Positions 17,839 to 27,241 of a stretch of DNA of 64,000 nt are shown here, in pieces (position 1 is the first letter of the stretch; each line of letters begins with the position of its first letter). The position numbers and the translations under genes were made by a program. Where the stretch lies: assembly GCF_051486985.1 (NCBI RefSeq), contig NZ_JAHVDV010000019.1:1-64000 (forward strand), read 5' to 3'. This DNA comes from CBFFRJ01 sp051486985. Its GTDB lineage: Bacteria > Pseudomonadota > Gammaproteobacteria > Enterobacterales > Enterobacteriaceae. Below the pieces are notes generated by a model. The model saw only the letters and a program-made list of their open reading frames with translations, searched no databases and was not told the origin of the DNA.

Positions 17839-18933
17839 ATGACAACAGCACATGAGGCGGTTAAGACCCGCCATAAGGAGTCCAGCCTGATTTTTCCGGC
17901 GCTGGCGCTGGCCGTACTGGTTTTCTGGGGTAACAGCCAGTCACTGTCAGTGGTTATCGGGATAAATGTTCTGGCGCTGGTTGGAATTTTAGCCAGTGCT
18001 TTTAGCGTGGTACGTCATGCTGATGTATTGGCACACCGTCTTGGCGAGCCCTTTGGCTCGTTGATTCTGAGTCTTTCGGTGGTCATCCTTGAAGTAAGTC
18101 TGATCTCCGCGTTAATGGCGACCGGCGACGCGGCCCCCACCCTGATGCGGGATACGCTCTACTCCATTATTATGATTGTTACCGGCGGGCTGGTGGGCTT
18201 TTCTCTGTTGTTGGGTGGCCGAAAATTCGCCACACAGTACGTTAATCTGTTTGGCATAAAGCAGTATTTAATCGCGCTCTTTCCCCTGGCAGTCATTGTG
18301 CTGGTCTTCCCTGTCGCGCTTCCGGGTGGCAATTTTTCTACCGGTCAGTCGCTGTTGGTTGCCCTGATTTCAGCGGCGATGTACGGCGTGTTTTTGCTCA
18401 TTCAGACGAAAACCCATCAGAGCTTGTTTGTCTACGAACACGAAGATGACGGCGACGATCCTCATCATGGCAAACCCTCGGCCCATAGCAGCATGTGGCA
18501 CACGGCGTGGCTGGTGGTACACCTGATTGCGGTTATCGCCGTCACAAAAATGAATGCTAACCCGCTGGAGTACCTCCTGACGGAGATGAATGCTCCGGTG
18601 GCGTTCACCGGTTTCCTGGTGGCCCTGCTGATTCTCTCGCCGGAGGGGCTGGGTGCCCTTAAAGCGGTGCTCAATAATCAGGTGCAGCGTGCCATGAACC
18701 TCTTCTTCGGTTCAGTGCTGGCGACCATCTCACTGACGGTGCCGGTAGTGACGTTGATTGCCTGGCTGACAGGTAATGACCTGATGTTCGGTTTAGGCAA
18801 ACCGGAGCTGGTAGTAATGCTGGCGTCACTGGTGCTGTGCCAGATCTCTTTCTCTACGGGGAAGACAAATGTTCTGAACGGCGCTGCACATCTGGCGCTG
18901 TTTGCAGCCTATCTGATGACTATCTTCGCCTGA
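17839..18933 (+). CDS. chaA: ChaA, sodium-potassium/calcium:proton antiporter
   Basis: 364-residue inner-membrane protein of the CaCA (cation/Ca2+ exchanger) superfamily. Two related hydrophobic halves are separated by a charged His/Asp-rich loop (EHEDDGDDPHHGK near residue 208), typical of ChaA. The conserved antiporter motifs include SLSVVILEVSLI in the first half and ILSPEGLGALKA in the second. It extrudes sodium, potassium or calcium at alkaline pH. Start at 17839 with GTGGAG upstream. Confidence 0.93.
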   Translation: MTTAHEAVKTRHKESSLIFPALALAVLVFWGNSQSLSVVIGINVLALVGILASAFSVVRHADVLAHRLGEPFGSLILSLSVVILEVSLISALMATGDAAPTLMRDTLYSIIMIVTGGLVGFSLLLGGRKFATQYVNLFGIKQYLIALFPLAVIVLVFPVALPGGNFSTGQSLLVALISAAMYGVFLLIQTKTHQSLFVYEHEDDGDDPHHGKPSAHSSMWHTAWLVVHLIAVIAVTKMNANPLEYLLTEMNAPVAFTGFLVALLILSPEGLGALKAVLNNQVQRAMNLFFGSVLATISLTVPVVTLIAWLTGNDLMFGLGKPELVVMLASLVLCQISFSTGKTNVLNGAAHLALFAAYLMTIFA

Positions 18934-18940
18934 TAAAACG

Positions 18941-18965
18941 GGATCGGACCGGTGCGGTCCGATCC
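18941..18965 (+). terminator. Hairpin after chaA
   Basis: Perfect arms GGATCGGACC and GGTCCGATCC around a five-base loop, eight bases after the chaA stop. There is no T-run, so it may stabilise the mRNA end or act as a weak terminator. Confidence 0.45.
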
Positions 18966-19005
18966 TCTCATCACGCCTCGCCCCTGGAGAAAGAGGATGG
19001 ACCAT

Positions 19006-19032
19006 AAAAAAACCGCCGGGGCGGTTTTTTTT
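19006..19032. terminator. Bidirectional intrinsic terminator between chaA and kdsA
   Basis: A-run, ACCGCC-GG-GGCGGT stem, then a T-run on the plus strand; the mirror image works on the minus strand. It can end both converging transcripts. Confidence 0.9.
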
Positions 19033-19033
19033 C

Positions 19034-19888
19034 TTACTTGCTGGTATCCAGCTCTTCGAAGTTCTTCACCAGATCGTCAATGGCTTTGATCTGTTTCAGG
19101 AACGGCTCCAGTTTATCCAGCGGCAGTGCAGACGGGCCATCACATTTTGCATTGGCTGGATCCGGGTGGGCCTCAATGAACAGACCGGCAAGACCGGTTG
19201 CCATGCCCGCACGCGCCAGCTCCGCAACCTGGGCGCGACGACCACCGGAAGCGGCACCGAACGGGTCGCGGCACTGCAGCGCGTGGGTGACATCGAAGAT
19301 AACCGGTGAATTACCGGAGACGTTCTTCATCACGCTGAAGCCCAGCATATCTACAACCAGGTTGTCATAACCAAAGTTGCTGCCACGATCACACAGGATA
19401 ACTTTGTCGTTACCGCCTTCAGCGAATTTATCCACGATGTTCCCCATCTGACCGGGGCTGACAAACTGTGGTTTCTTCACGTTGATGACCGCACCGGTTT
19501 TCGCCATAGCTTCAACCAGGTCAGTCTGGCGCGCCAGGAAAGCGGGCAACTGAATCACATCGACAACATCGGCTACCGGCTGGGCCTGGCTGGCTTCATG
19601 AACGTCAGTGATGATTTTCACGCCAAAAGCTTGTTTCAGCTCCTGGAAAATCTTCATGCCTTCTTCCAGACCCGGCCCACGATAGGATTTGATTGAAGAA
19701 CGGTTTGCTTTGTCAAAAGAGGCTTTGAACACGTACGGGATACCCAGTTTCTGAGTAACGGTAACGTAGTGTTCACAGATGCGCATTGCCAGATCGCGAG
19801 ATTCCAGCACGTTCATACCGCCGAACAGAACGAACGGTAGATCGTTGGCAACCTTGATATCGCCAATGCTTACCACTTTTTGAGTCAT
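19034..19888 (-). CDS. kdsA: KdsA, 3-deoxy-D-manno-octulosonate 8-phosphate synthase
   Basis: 284 residues, the family length. Condenses phosphoenolpyruvate with arabinose 5-phosphate to make KDO-8-phosphate for LPS inner core. Recognised from FGGMNVLESRDLAM, the KANRSSIKSYRGPG phosphate-binding segment, and DVTHALQCRDPFGAASGGRR. The asparagine in GGMNVLES, in place of cysteine, points to the metal-independent class. Last gene of the long minus-strand run that begins at hemA. Confidence 0.97.
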   Translation of the reverse strand: MTQKVVSIGDIKVANDLPFVLFGGMNVLESRDLAMRICEHYVTVTQKLGIPYVFKASFDKANRSSIKSYRGPGLEEGMKIFQELKQAFGVKIITDVHEASQAQPVADVVDVIQLPAFLARQTDLVEAMAKTGAVINVKKPQFVSPGQMGNIVDKFAEGGNDKVILCDRGSNFGYDNLVVDMLGFSVMKNVSGNSPVIFDVTHALQCRDPFGAASGGRRAQVAELARAGMATGLAGLFIEAHPDPANAKCDGPSALPLDKLEPFLKQIKAIDDLVKNFEELDTSK

Positions 19889-19924
19889 ATAATTCCCTTA
19901 CAGAGTGTGTCGATTAAATCGGTT

Positions 19925-20734
19925 TTAGTGCAGCGTAATGTGTTTATGCGAGATAGTATTGATTTGCGCACGGATCATTTCGCTAATGGGATCTTCCGGA
20001 CACTGTTCAACGAAATAACTCAGATCGTTGAGAGCAATATGATCGCACTCAAGCTGAGCATAAATTAAACCACGGTCCCGAATTTCATACGGGTCTTCTG
20101 GATTAAACTGTAACAACGCTTCGCTGGCGCGTAAGGCCAGCTCCATTTGTTGCTCTTCCATCAGTGCTGATTTGAGCGTATCAAGCAGCTTACGAATAAC
20201 CTCGGCATTATCTGCTTCGTCGAGATCTTCATTAAACAGCTCCGCGACAGGACTGATGTTCCCTTTCAGCCACACTTCCAGCGTGTGCTCATCCAGTGTG
20301 TCACCGTTAAAGGGATTAATCAGCCACATTTCACCGTCCATCCACTCCGCGCGGAGTATAAGCTGGGTCGGGAAAATGACGGGCATTAAGGGGATATCAA
20401 GATGACCGGCTATCCACAATAAAATCGCCCCCAGTGACACCGCACTGCCCTGACGATTTTTGAGGACTTTATCCAGCCACAGCGCATCCGAAAGACGATA
20501 AACGCCACGGGTATCTTTGAAGCCCCACTCCCCGTAAAACAGTTCAAGAAGTTTCTCCAGCTGCCAGTCCTGCGGCTGAAGCTCAGAAATTTCTTCACGC
20601 GCCAGACTTAACAATCGCTCCAGTTCGTCCTGGACAAACTGCGACGGAAAGTCGTCACGAACCTGCTCTGAAATCAGGATCATCCCATCACATAATGGCG
20701 CTTTGTTAAATTCAAAATCGGCTAACGACCGCAT
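19925..20734 (-). CDS. sirB1: SirB1, transglutaminase-like/TPR protein
   Basis: 269-residue cytoplasmic protein with an N-terminal transglutaminase-like core (NRQGSAVSLGAILLWIAGHL) and C-terminal tetratricopeptide helices (ALRASEALLQFNPEDPYEIRDRG). Conserved between prmC and kdsA in enterobacteria. Linked to invasion-gene expression in Salmonella by its name, but its biochemical role is unknown. It starts three bases after the sirB2 stop. Confidence 0.9.
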   Translation of the reverse strand: MRSLADFEFNKAPLCDGMILISEQVRDDFPSQFVQDELERLLSLAREEISELQPQDWQLEKLLELFYGEWGFKDTRGVYRLSDALWLDKVLKNRQGSAVSLGAILLWIAGHLDIPLMPVIFPTQLILRAEWMDGEMWLINPFNGDTLDEHTLEVWLKGNISPVAELFNEDLDEADNAEVIRKLLDTLKSALMEEQQMELALRASEALLQFNPEDPYEIRDRGLIYAQLECDHIALNDLSYFVEQCPEDPISEMIRAQINTISHKHITLH

Positions 20735-20737
20735 GTC

Positions 20738-21130
20738 TTACCCCAGTATCGGTATCTTTGTGGCGGCGAGTTTAATGATGATGTACAGCACCACCAGCCC
20801 CAGCAAAAACGCAATAAAACCTGTTTGCTGGCTGCGCGGGCGACGTCGCCCCAACGCAATGAAACCCAAAACGATGTAGATGATAACGCCAAACAGCTTC
20901 TCCGTCAGCCATGCCCCGTTTGCAGTAAATGGCATATAGCGCGTGGCGATAACCAGGCCGACGCCGCTGAGCAGCAAAAGCGTATCGACGGCATGTGGCA
21001 CGATGCGCGCCCAGCGCGCGTTGCCACACGGGTTGTTGGTAAATCGCCACCAGTAGCGCAGGACAAACAGGCTAATGGTCAGAACAACTGACGTCAAATG
21101 TATGTTAATCAGAACGTTATACGCAGCCAT
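20738..21130 (-). CDS. sirB2: SirB2, small membrane protein
   Basis: 130-residue integral membrane protein with about four hydrophobic segments, matching SirB2 (NIHLTSVVLTISLFVLRY, LLLLSGVGLVIA). Function unknown. It lies seven bases after prmC and just before sirB1 in the hemA-prfA-prmC-sirB2-sirB1-kdsA run. Confidence 0.9.
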   Translation of the reverse strand: MAAYNVLINIHLTSVVLTISLFVLRYWWRFTNNPCGNARWARIVPHAVDTLLLLSGVGLVIATRYMPFTANGAWLTEKLFGVIIYIVLGFIALGRRRPRSQQTGFIAFLLGLVVLYIIIKLAATKIPILG

Positions 21131-21137
21131 TGCGCTG

Positions 21138-21977
21138 TTACTCCTGTAACGGCAGGCGAGCGAGCGTTACACGATCGTTATCGCCATAATCCCGGCAGGT
21201 CTCCACCTGTTCATAGCCATTCTCAAAAAAGTGTTTGCGAACGGCGTCGCCCTGCTGCCAGCCATGTTCAATCAACAGCCAGCCGCCGGGAGGTAAAAAG
21301 CGCTTTGATTGTGCGATTATCCATGCAATGTCTGCAAGCCCTTCTTTTGCTGCCACCAGCGCGGAGCGAGGTTCGAAGCGAACATCCCCCACGTCAAGAT
21401 GTGCATCCCGTTCATCAATATAGGGCGGGTTACTCACGATCACGTCGAAACTGGCCCCCTCAAGGGCGCTGAACCAGTGGCTTACCTGAAAAGTGACATT
21501 ATCGATACCGAGATGCTGCGCATTACGTGTTGCCAGCGCAACCGCATCAGGAATGACATCCACCGCCGTAACATCACAGTCAGGGCGTTCACTGGCAAGC
21601 GCAAGAGCAATTGCCCCTGTGCCAGTACCAAGATCGAGAATGCGCACCGGATGAGCAGGCAAACGCTGAAGCGCCAGTTCAACCAGGCACTCGGTATCCG
21701 GCCGTGGAATGAGGGTCGCCGGTGAGACAAACAGCGGCAATGACCAGAACTCTTTCATACCAATCAGATGCGCGACAGGTTCACCACGCACACGACGCGC
21801 CAGCAGCCTGTCAAGCTGCTGCTGTTCATCTGCACTGAGTCGTGTCTCGCCAAACGCCAGAATAAAGGTACGCGCCCGCCCGGTCACAAAACCCAACAGA
21901 ATTTCGGCGTCCCGACGCGGACTTTCGCTTTGTGTTAAGCGAGTCACCGCCTCCTGAAGCCAGCGCTGATAATCCAT
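21138..21977 (-). CDS. prmC: PrmC (HemK), release factor glutamine methyltransferase
   Basis: 279-residue SAM-dependent methyltransferase that modifies the glutamine of the GGQ motif in release factors RF1 and RF2. Visible motifs are the SAM-binding ILDLGTGTGAIAL and the catalytic IVSNPPYID. I use the ATG at 21977, which overlaps the prfA stop and matches the E. coli N-terminus; a GTG three bases earlier is possible. Its substrate gene prfA lies immediately upstream. Confidence 0.95.
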   Translation of the reverse strand: MDYQRWLQEAVTRLTQSESPRRDAEILLGFVTGRARTFILAFGETRLSADEQQQLDRLLARRVRGEPVAHLIGMKEFWSLPLFVSPATLIPRPDTECLVELALQRLPAHPVRILDLGTGTGAIALALASERPDCDVTAVDVIPDAVALATRNAQHLGIDNVTFQVSHWFSALEGASFDVIVSNPPYIDERDAHLDVGDVRFEPRSALVAAKEGLADIAWIIAQSKRFLPPGGWLLIEHGWQQGDAVRKHFFENGYEQVETCRDYGDNDRVTLARLPLQE

Positions 21978-23059
21978 CACTCCTGCCCGGCCAGCGCCGC
22001 CAGTTGATCTGCCTGATATTCCTGTACGATAGGTTCAATCAGGGCGTCGAGTTTACCTTCCATTACTTCGTCCAGGCGGTAAATGGTGAGGTTGATACGA
22101 TGATCGGTAACACGTCCCTGCGGGAAGTTATAGGTGCGATTACGGTCAGAACGGTCGCCACTGCCCAGCAGGTTACGACGGGTGGAGGCTTCCGCCTGCT
22201 GACGTTTTTCCATCTCTGCGGCATGAATGCGCGCGCCCAGTACTGACAGCGCTTTAGCTTTGTTTTTGTGCTGTGAACGCTCATCCTGACACTCCACCAC
22301 TATGCCTGTAGGTAAGTGGGTAATACGGATCGCGGAGTCGGTGGTGTTAACGTGCTGGCCGCCAGCCCCGGAGGAGCGGAAGGTATCGATGCGCAGATCC
22401 GCCGGGTTGATATCCGGCAGTTCGGCCTCGGGAAGCTCAGGCATTACCGCCACCGTACAGGCGGAGGTATGGATACGCCCCTGCGATTCCGTCGCGGGAA
22501 CGCGCTGAACCCGATGGCCACCCGATTCAAATTTAAGACGGCCATAGACCCCCTCGCCGCTGATCCTGGCGATGACTTCTTTATATCCACCATGTTCACC
22601 TTCGTTGGCGCTCATGATCTCCACGCGCCAGCGACGGGATTCAGCATAACGGCTGTACATACGGAAGAGATCGCCGGCAAAAAGAGCGGCTTCGTCGCCA
22701 CCCGTCCCGGCGCGGACTTCAACAAAGGCGCTACGTTCATCGTCGGGGTCCCGGGGGAGTAAAAGGATCTGCAGATGCTGTTCAAGCTGTTCGCTTTTCT
22801 CTTTCGCTTCGCGCAGCTCTTCCTGCGCCATCTCGCGCATTTCCGGATCGTCGAGCATCATTTGCGCGGTTTCGATATCTTCCTGAACCTGTTGCCAGTC
22901 AGTGAAGCAGCGTGACACGTCACTTAATTGCGCATACTCGCGCGATAAGGCACGGAATCGGTCCTGATCGGCAATAGTTTGCGCATCACCCAACAACGCC
23001 TGGACTTCCTGGTGACGTTCGTATAGGGCTTCCAGTTTGGCAACGATAGAAGGCTTCAT
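21977..23059 (-). CDS. prfA: Peptide chain release factor 1
   Basis: 360 residues. Recognises UAG and UAA stop codons and triggers peptide release at the ribosome. The stop-recognition PxT tripeptide is in VPATESQGR and the catalytic GGQ is in RSSGAGGQHVN. The gene overlaps the prmC start and follows hemA by 36 bases. Confidence 0.97.
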   Translation of the reverse strand: MKPSIVAKLEALYERHQEVQALLGDAQTIADQDRFRALSREYAQLSDVSRCFTDWQQVQEDIETAQMMLDDPEMREMAQEELREAKEKSEQLEQHLQILLLPRDPDDERSAFVEVRAGTGGDEAALFAGDLFRMYSRYAESRRWRVEIMSANEGEHGGYKEVIARISGEGVYGRLKFESGGHRVQRVPATESQGRIHTSACTVAVMPELPEAELPDINPADLRIDTFRSSGAGGQHVNTTDSAIRITHLPTGIVVECQDERSQHKNKAKALSVLGARIHAAEMEKRQQAEASTRRNLLGSGDRSDRNRTYNFPQGRVTDHRINLTIYRLDEVMEGKLDALIEPIVQEYQADQLAALAGQE

Positions 23060-23095
23060 AGGCGTAAATGCACCCTGTTATAAGAGGTTGTTGTG

Positions 23096-24352
23096 CTACT
23101 CCAGCCCGAGGCTGTTGCGCAGAATATGCAGGCGTTCATCGTCCCCATCACGGGCAGCCTGCTGAAGAGATTTCGTTGGTGCGTGGATCAGGCGATTGGT
23201 CAGTTTCCAGGCCAAATCCTGCATGATGGTTTGTGCGTCACCGCCCTGCTCAAGAGCAGCCAACGCTTTTGCGGTAAGCTCGTCACGAATCTGTTCGGAC
23301 TGACCACGGTAATCGCGAATCGTCTCGCTGGCGCTTTGCGCGCGCAGCCAGGCCATAAATTCGCTGGTTTCCTGCGCAACGATGCTTTCAGCCTGAACCG
23401 CTGCCGCTTTTCGCTGTGCCAGATTGTGCTGAATAATACTTTGTAGATCGTCAACGCTATAGAGATAGGCGTTAGCAACCTTACCGACTTCGGGTTCGAC
23501 GTCACGCGGGACGGCAATATCCACTAATAGTACCGGCTGGTTACGGCGAGCTTTCATGGCGCGCTCCACCATACCTTTACCAATAATAGGCAACGGGCTG
23601 GCAGTTGAGCTAATCACGATATCGGCATCTTTCAGGCGAGCATCAATGTCACTTAACGAGATGACTTCTGCGCCCACTTCGTCTGCAAGAAGCTGCGCAC
23701 GTTCACGGGTACGGTTGGCGATAATCATCTTCTCGACCTTATGCTCACGAAGATGACGCGCCACCAGCTCAATGGTTTCGCCTGCGCCCACCAGCAGCAC
23801 CGTAACGGAGGAGAGTGATTCAAAGATTTGCCGCGCCAGCGTACAGGCCGCAAAGGCGACAGAGACCGCACTTGCCCCAATATCAGTCTCCGTTCGCACG
23901 CGTTTGGCGACGGAAAAAGATTTCTGGAACATGCGCTCAAGTTCGCTCACGTTCAGGTGACCGCGATTGGAATCGGCAAAGGCTTTTTTTACCTGGCCGA
24001 GAATTTGCGGCTCCCCAAGCACCAGCGAATCCAGTCCGCTCGCCACGCGCATTAAATGGCTGACGGCGTCGTTATCCTGGTGCCAGTAGAGGCTATTACG
24101 TAACTCTTCTTCACTGATCTGATGATAATCACACAGCCAGTGAATAAGCGACTCATGAAGGTTATCCCGTTCTTCAACACTTAAATAGAGCTCGGTGCGG
24201 TTACATGTCGACAGCACCACACCGCCCTGCACCATTGGCTGCGAGAGCAGACTTTCCAGCGCCTGATCAAGCGTTTCCGGCGAAAACGTAATACGCTCTC
24301 GCAGCGAAACAGGGGCTGTTTTATGGTTAATGCCGAGCGCTAAAAGGGTCAT
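23096..24352 (-). CDS. hemA: Glutamyl-tRNA reductase HemA
   Basis: 418 residues, the usual length. Catalyses NADPH-dependent reduction of glutamyl-tRNA to glutamate-1-semialdehyde, the first committed step of tetrapyrrole synthesis. The catalytic cysteine is in STCNRTELY near residue 50, and the NADPH fold begins VLLVGAGETIELVARHL. First gene of the minus-strand run; divergent from lolB across 201 bases, which should hold both promoters. Confidence 0.97.
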   Translation of the reverse strand: MTLLALGINHKTAPVSLRERITFSPETLDQALESLLSQPMVQGGVVLSTCNRTELYLSVEERDNLHESLIHWLCDYHQISEEELRNSLYWHQDNDAVSHLMRVASGLDSLVLGEPQILGQVKKAFADSNRGHLNVSELERMFQKSFSVAKRVRTETDIGASAVSVAFAACTLARQIFESLSSVTVLLVGAGETIELVARHLREHKVEKMIIANRTRERAQLLADEVGAEVISLSDIDARLKDADIVISSTASPLPIIGKGMVERAMKARRNQPVLLVDIAVPRDVEPEVGKVANAYLYSVDDLQSIIQHNLAQRKAAAVQAESIVAQETSEFMAWLRAQSASETIRDYRGQSEQIRDELTAKALAALEQGGDAQTIMQDLAWKLTNRLIHAPTKSLQQAARDGDDERLHILRNSLGLE

Positions 24353-24553
24353 GAGTGCGGGAATAGTACCAACGTTGATAAGGTTAGACTGTGCGCATCA
24401 TACAGGATGAGCGAGGTCAATAAAAGAGAGCGCCCCCTTTTGGAGTAATCGGTAATTTAATGATTTAAGACAACTTGACCGTAGACGCTACCAGCCCCTG
24501 GCGCTAGCATTAAGACAATTAACCGCAACGTATCTCAAGGACGTGTCATTACT

Positions 24554-25177
24554 ATGACTTTGCCGACTTCCAGACTCATCCGCCTGCTCCCGCTGGCAAG
24601 CCTCGTTCTCAGCGCCTGTACCCTGAATGCCCCGAAAGGCCCAGGGAAAAGTCCCGATGCGCCGCAGTGGCGTCAGCATCAGCAAGAGGTGCGTGCGCTG
24701 AATCAGTTCCAGACCCGGGGTGCCTTTGCATTTATCTCCGATCAGCAAAAAGTCTATGCCCGCTTCTTCTGGCAGCAGACGGGGCAGGAGCGCTATCGTC
24801 TGTTGTTGACCAACCCGCTTGGCAGCACCGAGCTTGAACTGAATGCCGCTCCGGGTACGGTTGAGCTGGTGGATAATAAAGGCCAACATTATAAAGCTGA
24901 TGACGCCGAAGAGATGATTGGCAAGCTGACCGGAATGCCTATTCCACTCAACAGCCTGCGTCAGTGGATTGTGGGTCTGCCGGGCGACGCCACAGATTAC
25001 AAGCTGGATGACCAGTTCCGTCTGAGTGAAGTCAACTACAGCCAGAACGGCAAAAACTGGAAAGTGGTTTACAACGGCTATGACACTCAGACCAAACCAG
25101 CGCTGCCTTCTAATCTGGAGCTGAGCGATGGCGGCCAACGCATCAAGCTGAAAATGGATAACTGGATCGCCAAATAA
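24554..25177 (+). CDS. lolB: LolB, outer-membrane lipoprotein receptor
   Basis: 207-residue lipoprotein that accepts lipoproteins from LolA and inserts them into the outer membrane. The lipobox is LSAC at residues 20-23, followed by a typical LolB body (WRQHQQEVRALNQFQTRGAF). The stop codon shares a base with the ispE start, so the two are translationally coupled. Confidence 0.96.
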   Translation: MTLPTSRLIRLLPLASLVLSACTLNAPKGPGKSPDAPQWRQHQQEVRALNQFQTRGAFAFISDQQKVYARFFWQQTGQERYRLLLTNPLGSTELELNAAPGTVELVDNKGQHYKADDAEEMIGKLTGMPIPLNSLRQWIVGLPGDATDYKLDDQFRLSEVNYSQNGKNWKVVYNGYDTQTKPALPSNLELSDGGQRIKLKMDNWIAK

Positions 25178-26031
25178 TGATGACGCAGTGGCCCTCTCCG
25201 GCAAAGCTTAATCTCTTTTTGTACATTACAGGTCGACGGACCGACGGTTATCATAATCTGCAAACGCTGTTTCAGTTCCTCGATTATGGTGACACCCTGC
25301 ATATCAGCCCCCGGCACGACGGGGTGATTCGCCTGCTGAATCCGGTCGAGGGGGTAGCGGACGAAGAGAATCTGATTGTCCGTGCCGCCCGCTTACTGAT
25401 GGCGGCGGCGCAGAAGACCGGCCGTCTGCCGGCAGGTAGCGGTGCCGACATTGGTATCGACAAACGTCTGCCGATGGGCGGAGGGCTGGGGGGCGGTTCT
25501 TCTAACGCAGCCACTACTCTGGTGGCGCTCAACCATCTCTGGCAATGTGGACTTAGCGAAGATGAACTGGCAACGCTGGGTCTCAACCTTGGCGCGGACG
25601 TGCCGGTTTTCGTGCGGGGGCGCTCTGCGTTTGCCGAGGGGGTGGGCGACAAGCTCACACCCGTTAACCCTGCCGAAAAATGGTATCTGGTTCTGCATCC
25701 GGGCGTGCATATTTCGACCCCGGTAATATTCAACGATCCGGAACTGCCACGAAGCACACCCGCCCGGTCAATCGAAACGTTACTAAAATGTGAATTCAGC
25801 AATGATTGCGAGGTTATCGCAAGAAAACGTTTTCGTAAGGTTGATGAGGCGCTCATCTGGCTGTTAGAATACGCGCCGTCGCGCCTGACTGGCACCGGAG
25901 CTTGTGTTTTTGCTGAATTTGACACAGAGCTTGCTGCTCGTCAGGTGTTAGAGCAAGTCCCGGCGGGTTTGTCCGGTTTTGTGGCGCAGGGCGTCAACCT
26001 ATCGCCACTTTCCAGAAAACGTGCCGGGTAG
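25177..26031 (+). CDS. ispE: IspE, 4-diphosphocytidyl-2-C-methyl-D-erythritol kinase
   Basis: 284-residue GHMP kinase of the MEP isoprenoid pathway, phosphorylating CDP-methylerythritol. The ATP-binding loop is LPMGGGLGGGSSNAAT and the N-terminal PSPAKLNLFLYITG is conserved. Two ATG codons in tandem at 25177 and 25180 could both serve. Confidence 0.96.
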   Translation: MMTQWPSPAKLNLFLYITGRRTDGYHNLQTLFQFLDYGDTLHISPRHDGVIRLLNPVEGVADEENLIVRAARLLMAAAQKTGRLPAGSGADIGIDKRLPMGGGLGGGSSNAATTLVALNHLWQCGLSEDELATLGLNLGADVPVFVRGRSAFAEGVGDKLTPVNPAEKWYLVLHPGVHISTPVIFNDPELPRSTPARSIETLLKCEFSNDCEVIARKRFRKVDEALIWLLEYAPSRLTGTGACVFAEFDTELAARQVLEQVPAGLSGFVAQGVNLSPLSRKRAG

Positions 26032-26171
26032 CTGAGTTTCGGTGACAACGTCACCTTGTTCCAGACGTTGCATCGCGCTCTTTAATACACCGCCTGAAGG
26101 GAATATTGCCTGGCCCGCACAGTTTTTGGCTTATTCTTTTCATCAATGGACGCATGCCTGAGGTTCTTCTC

Positions 26172-27119
26172 GTGCCTGATATGAAGCTTTTTGCTGGTAA
26201 CGCCACCCCGGAACTAGCACAACGTATTGCCAACCGCCTGTACACTTCTCTCGGCGACGCCGCCGTAGGTCGCTTTAGCGACGGCGAAGTCAGCGTACAA
26301 ATTAACGAAAATGTACGCGGTGGTGATATTTTCATCATCCAGTCCACTTGTGCTCCAACTAACGACAACCTGATGGAATTGGTCGTTATGGTTGATGCGC
26401 TGCGCCGTGCTTCCGCAGGCCGCATTACCGCTGTTATTCCTTACTTTGGATATGCTCGTCAGGATCGCCGCGTGCGTTCTGCTCGTGTGCCTATCACCGC
26501 TAAAGTCGTGGCTGATTTCCTCTCCAGCGTTGGCGTTGACCGCGTCCTCACCGTTGACCTGCATGCTGAACAGATTCAGGGCTTCTTTGACGTTCCGGTC
26601 GATAACGTATTCGGCAGCCCTATCCTGCTCGAAGATATGCTGCAGAAAAACCTCGATAACCCTATCATTGTTTCCCCGGATATCGGCGGTGTTGTTCGCG
26701 CTCGCGCTATCGCCAAGCTGCTGAACGACACTGACATGGCAATTATTGACAAACGTCGCCCGCGCGCGAACGTCTCTCAGGTGATGCATATCATCGGTGA
26801 TGTTGCAGACCGCGACTGCGTTATGGTTGATGACATGATCGATACCGGTGGTACGCTGTGTAAGGCCGCAGAAGCGCTGAAAGAACGTGGTGCAAAACGC
26901 GTATTTGCTTACGCCACACACCCTATCTTCTCCGGCAATGCCATCCAGAACATCAAAAACTCTGTGATTGATGAGTTCATCGTCTGCGATACCATCCCGC
27001 TGACGCCTGAAATCAAAGCGCTGGAAAAAGTCCGCACGCTGACACTGTCAGGCATGCTCGCCGAAGCGATTCGTCGCATCAGCAACGAAGAATCCATTTC
27101 TGCAATGTTTGAACACTAA
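26172..27119 (+). CDS. prs: Ribose-phosphate pyrophosphokinase Prs
   Basis: 315 residues, identical in length to E. coli Prs. Makes PRPP from ribose 5-phosphate and ATP for nucleotide, histidine, tryptophan and NAD synthesis. The start is a GTG at 26172 (reading VPDMKLFAGN), as in E. coli. The flexible catalytic loop is YFGYARQDRRVRSARVP and the PRPP-binding motif is VDDMIDTGGTLCKAA. About 140 bases of leader separate it from ispE. Confidence 0.98.
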   Translation: MPDMKLFAGNATPELAQRIANRLYTSLGDAAVGRFSDGEVSVQINENVRGGDIFIIQSTCAPTNDNLMELVVMVDALRRASAGRITAVIPYFGYARQDRRVRSARVPITAKVVADFLSSVGVDRVLTVDLHAEQIQGFFDVPVDNVFGSPILLEDMLQKNLDNPIIVSPDIGGVVRARAIAKLLNDTDMAIIDKRRPRANVSQVMHIIGDVADRDCVMVDDMIDTGGTLCKAAEALKERGAKRVFAYATHPIFSGNAIQNIKNSVIDEFIVCDTIPLTPEIKALEKVRTLTLSGMLAEAIRRISNEESISAMFEH

Positions 27120-27134
27120 CAGAAATCGGCACAG

Positions 27135-27158
27135 AAACCCGCTACGGCGGGTTTTTTT
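27135..27158 (+). terminator. Intrinsic terminator of prs
   Basis: AAACCCGC-TACG-GCGGGTTT stem and a T-run, 15 bases after the prs stop. Confidence 0.9.
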
Positions 27159-27241
27159 ATTGTTGTAATTTATTTGTATGACTTATTAAAACCAGGTGTC
27201 TGTTTTGTCTAACTGATGTTTACGCAGGGAAGAACATCGCT

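Noticed and set aside
24488..25204. 238-residue minus-strand frame opposite lolB
   Set aside because: Antisense shadow; lolB on the other strand has a lipobox and family match.
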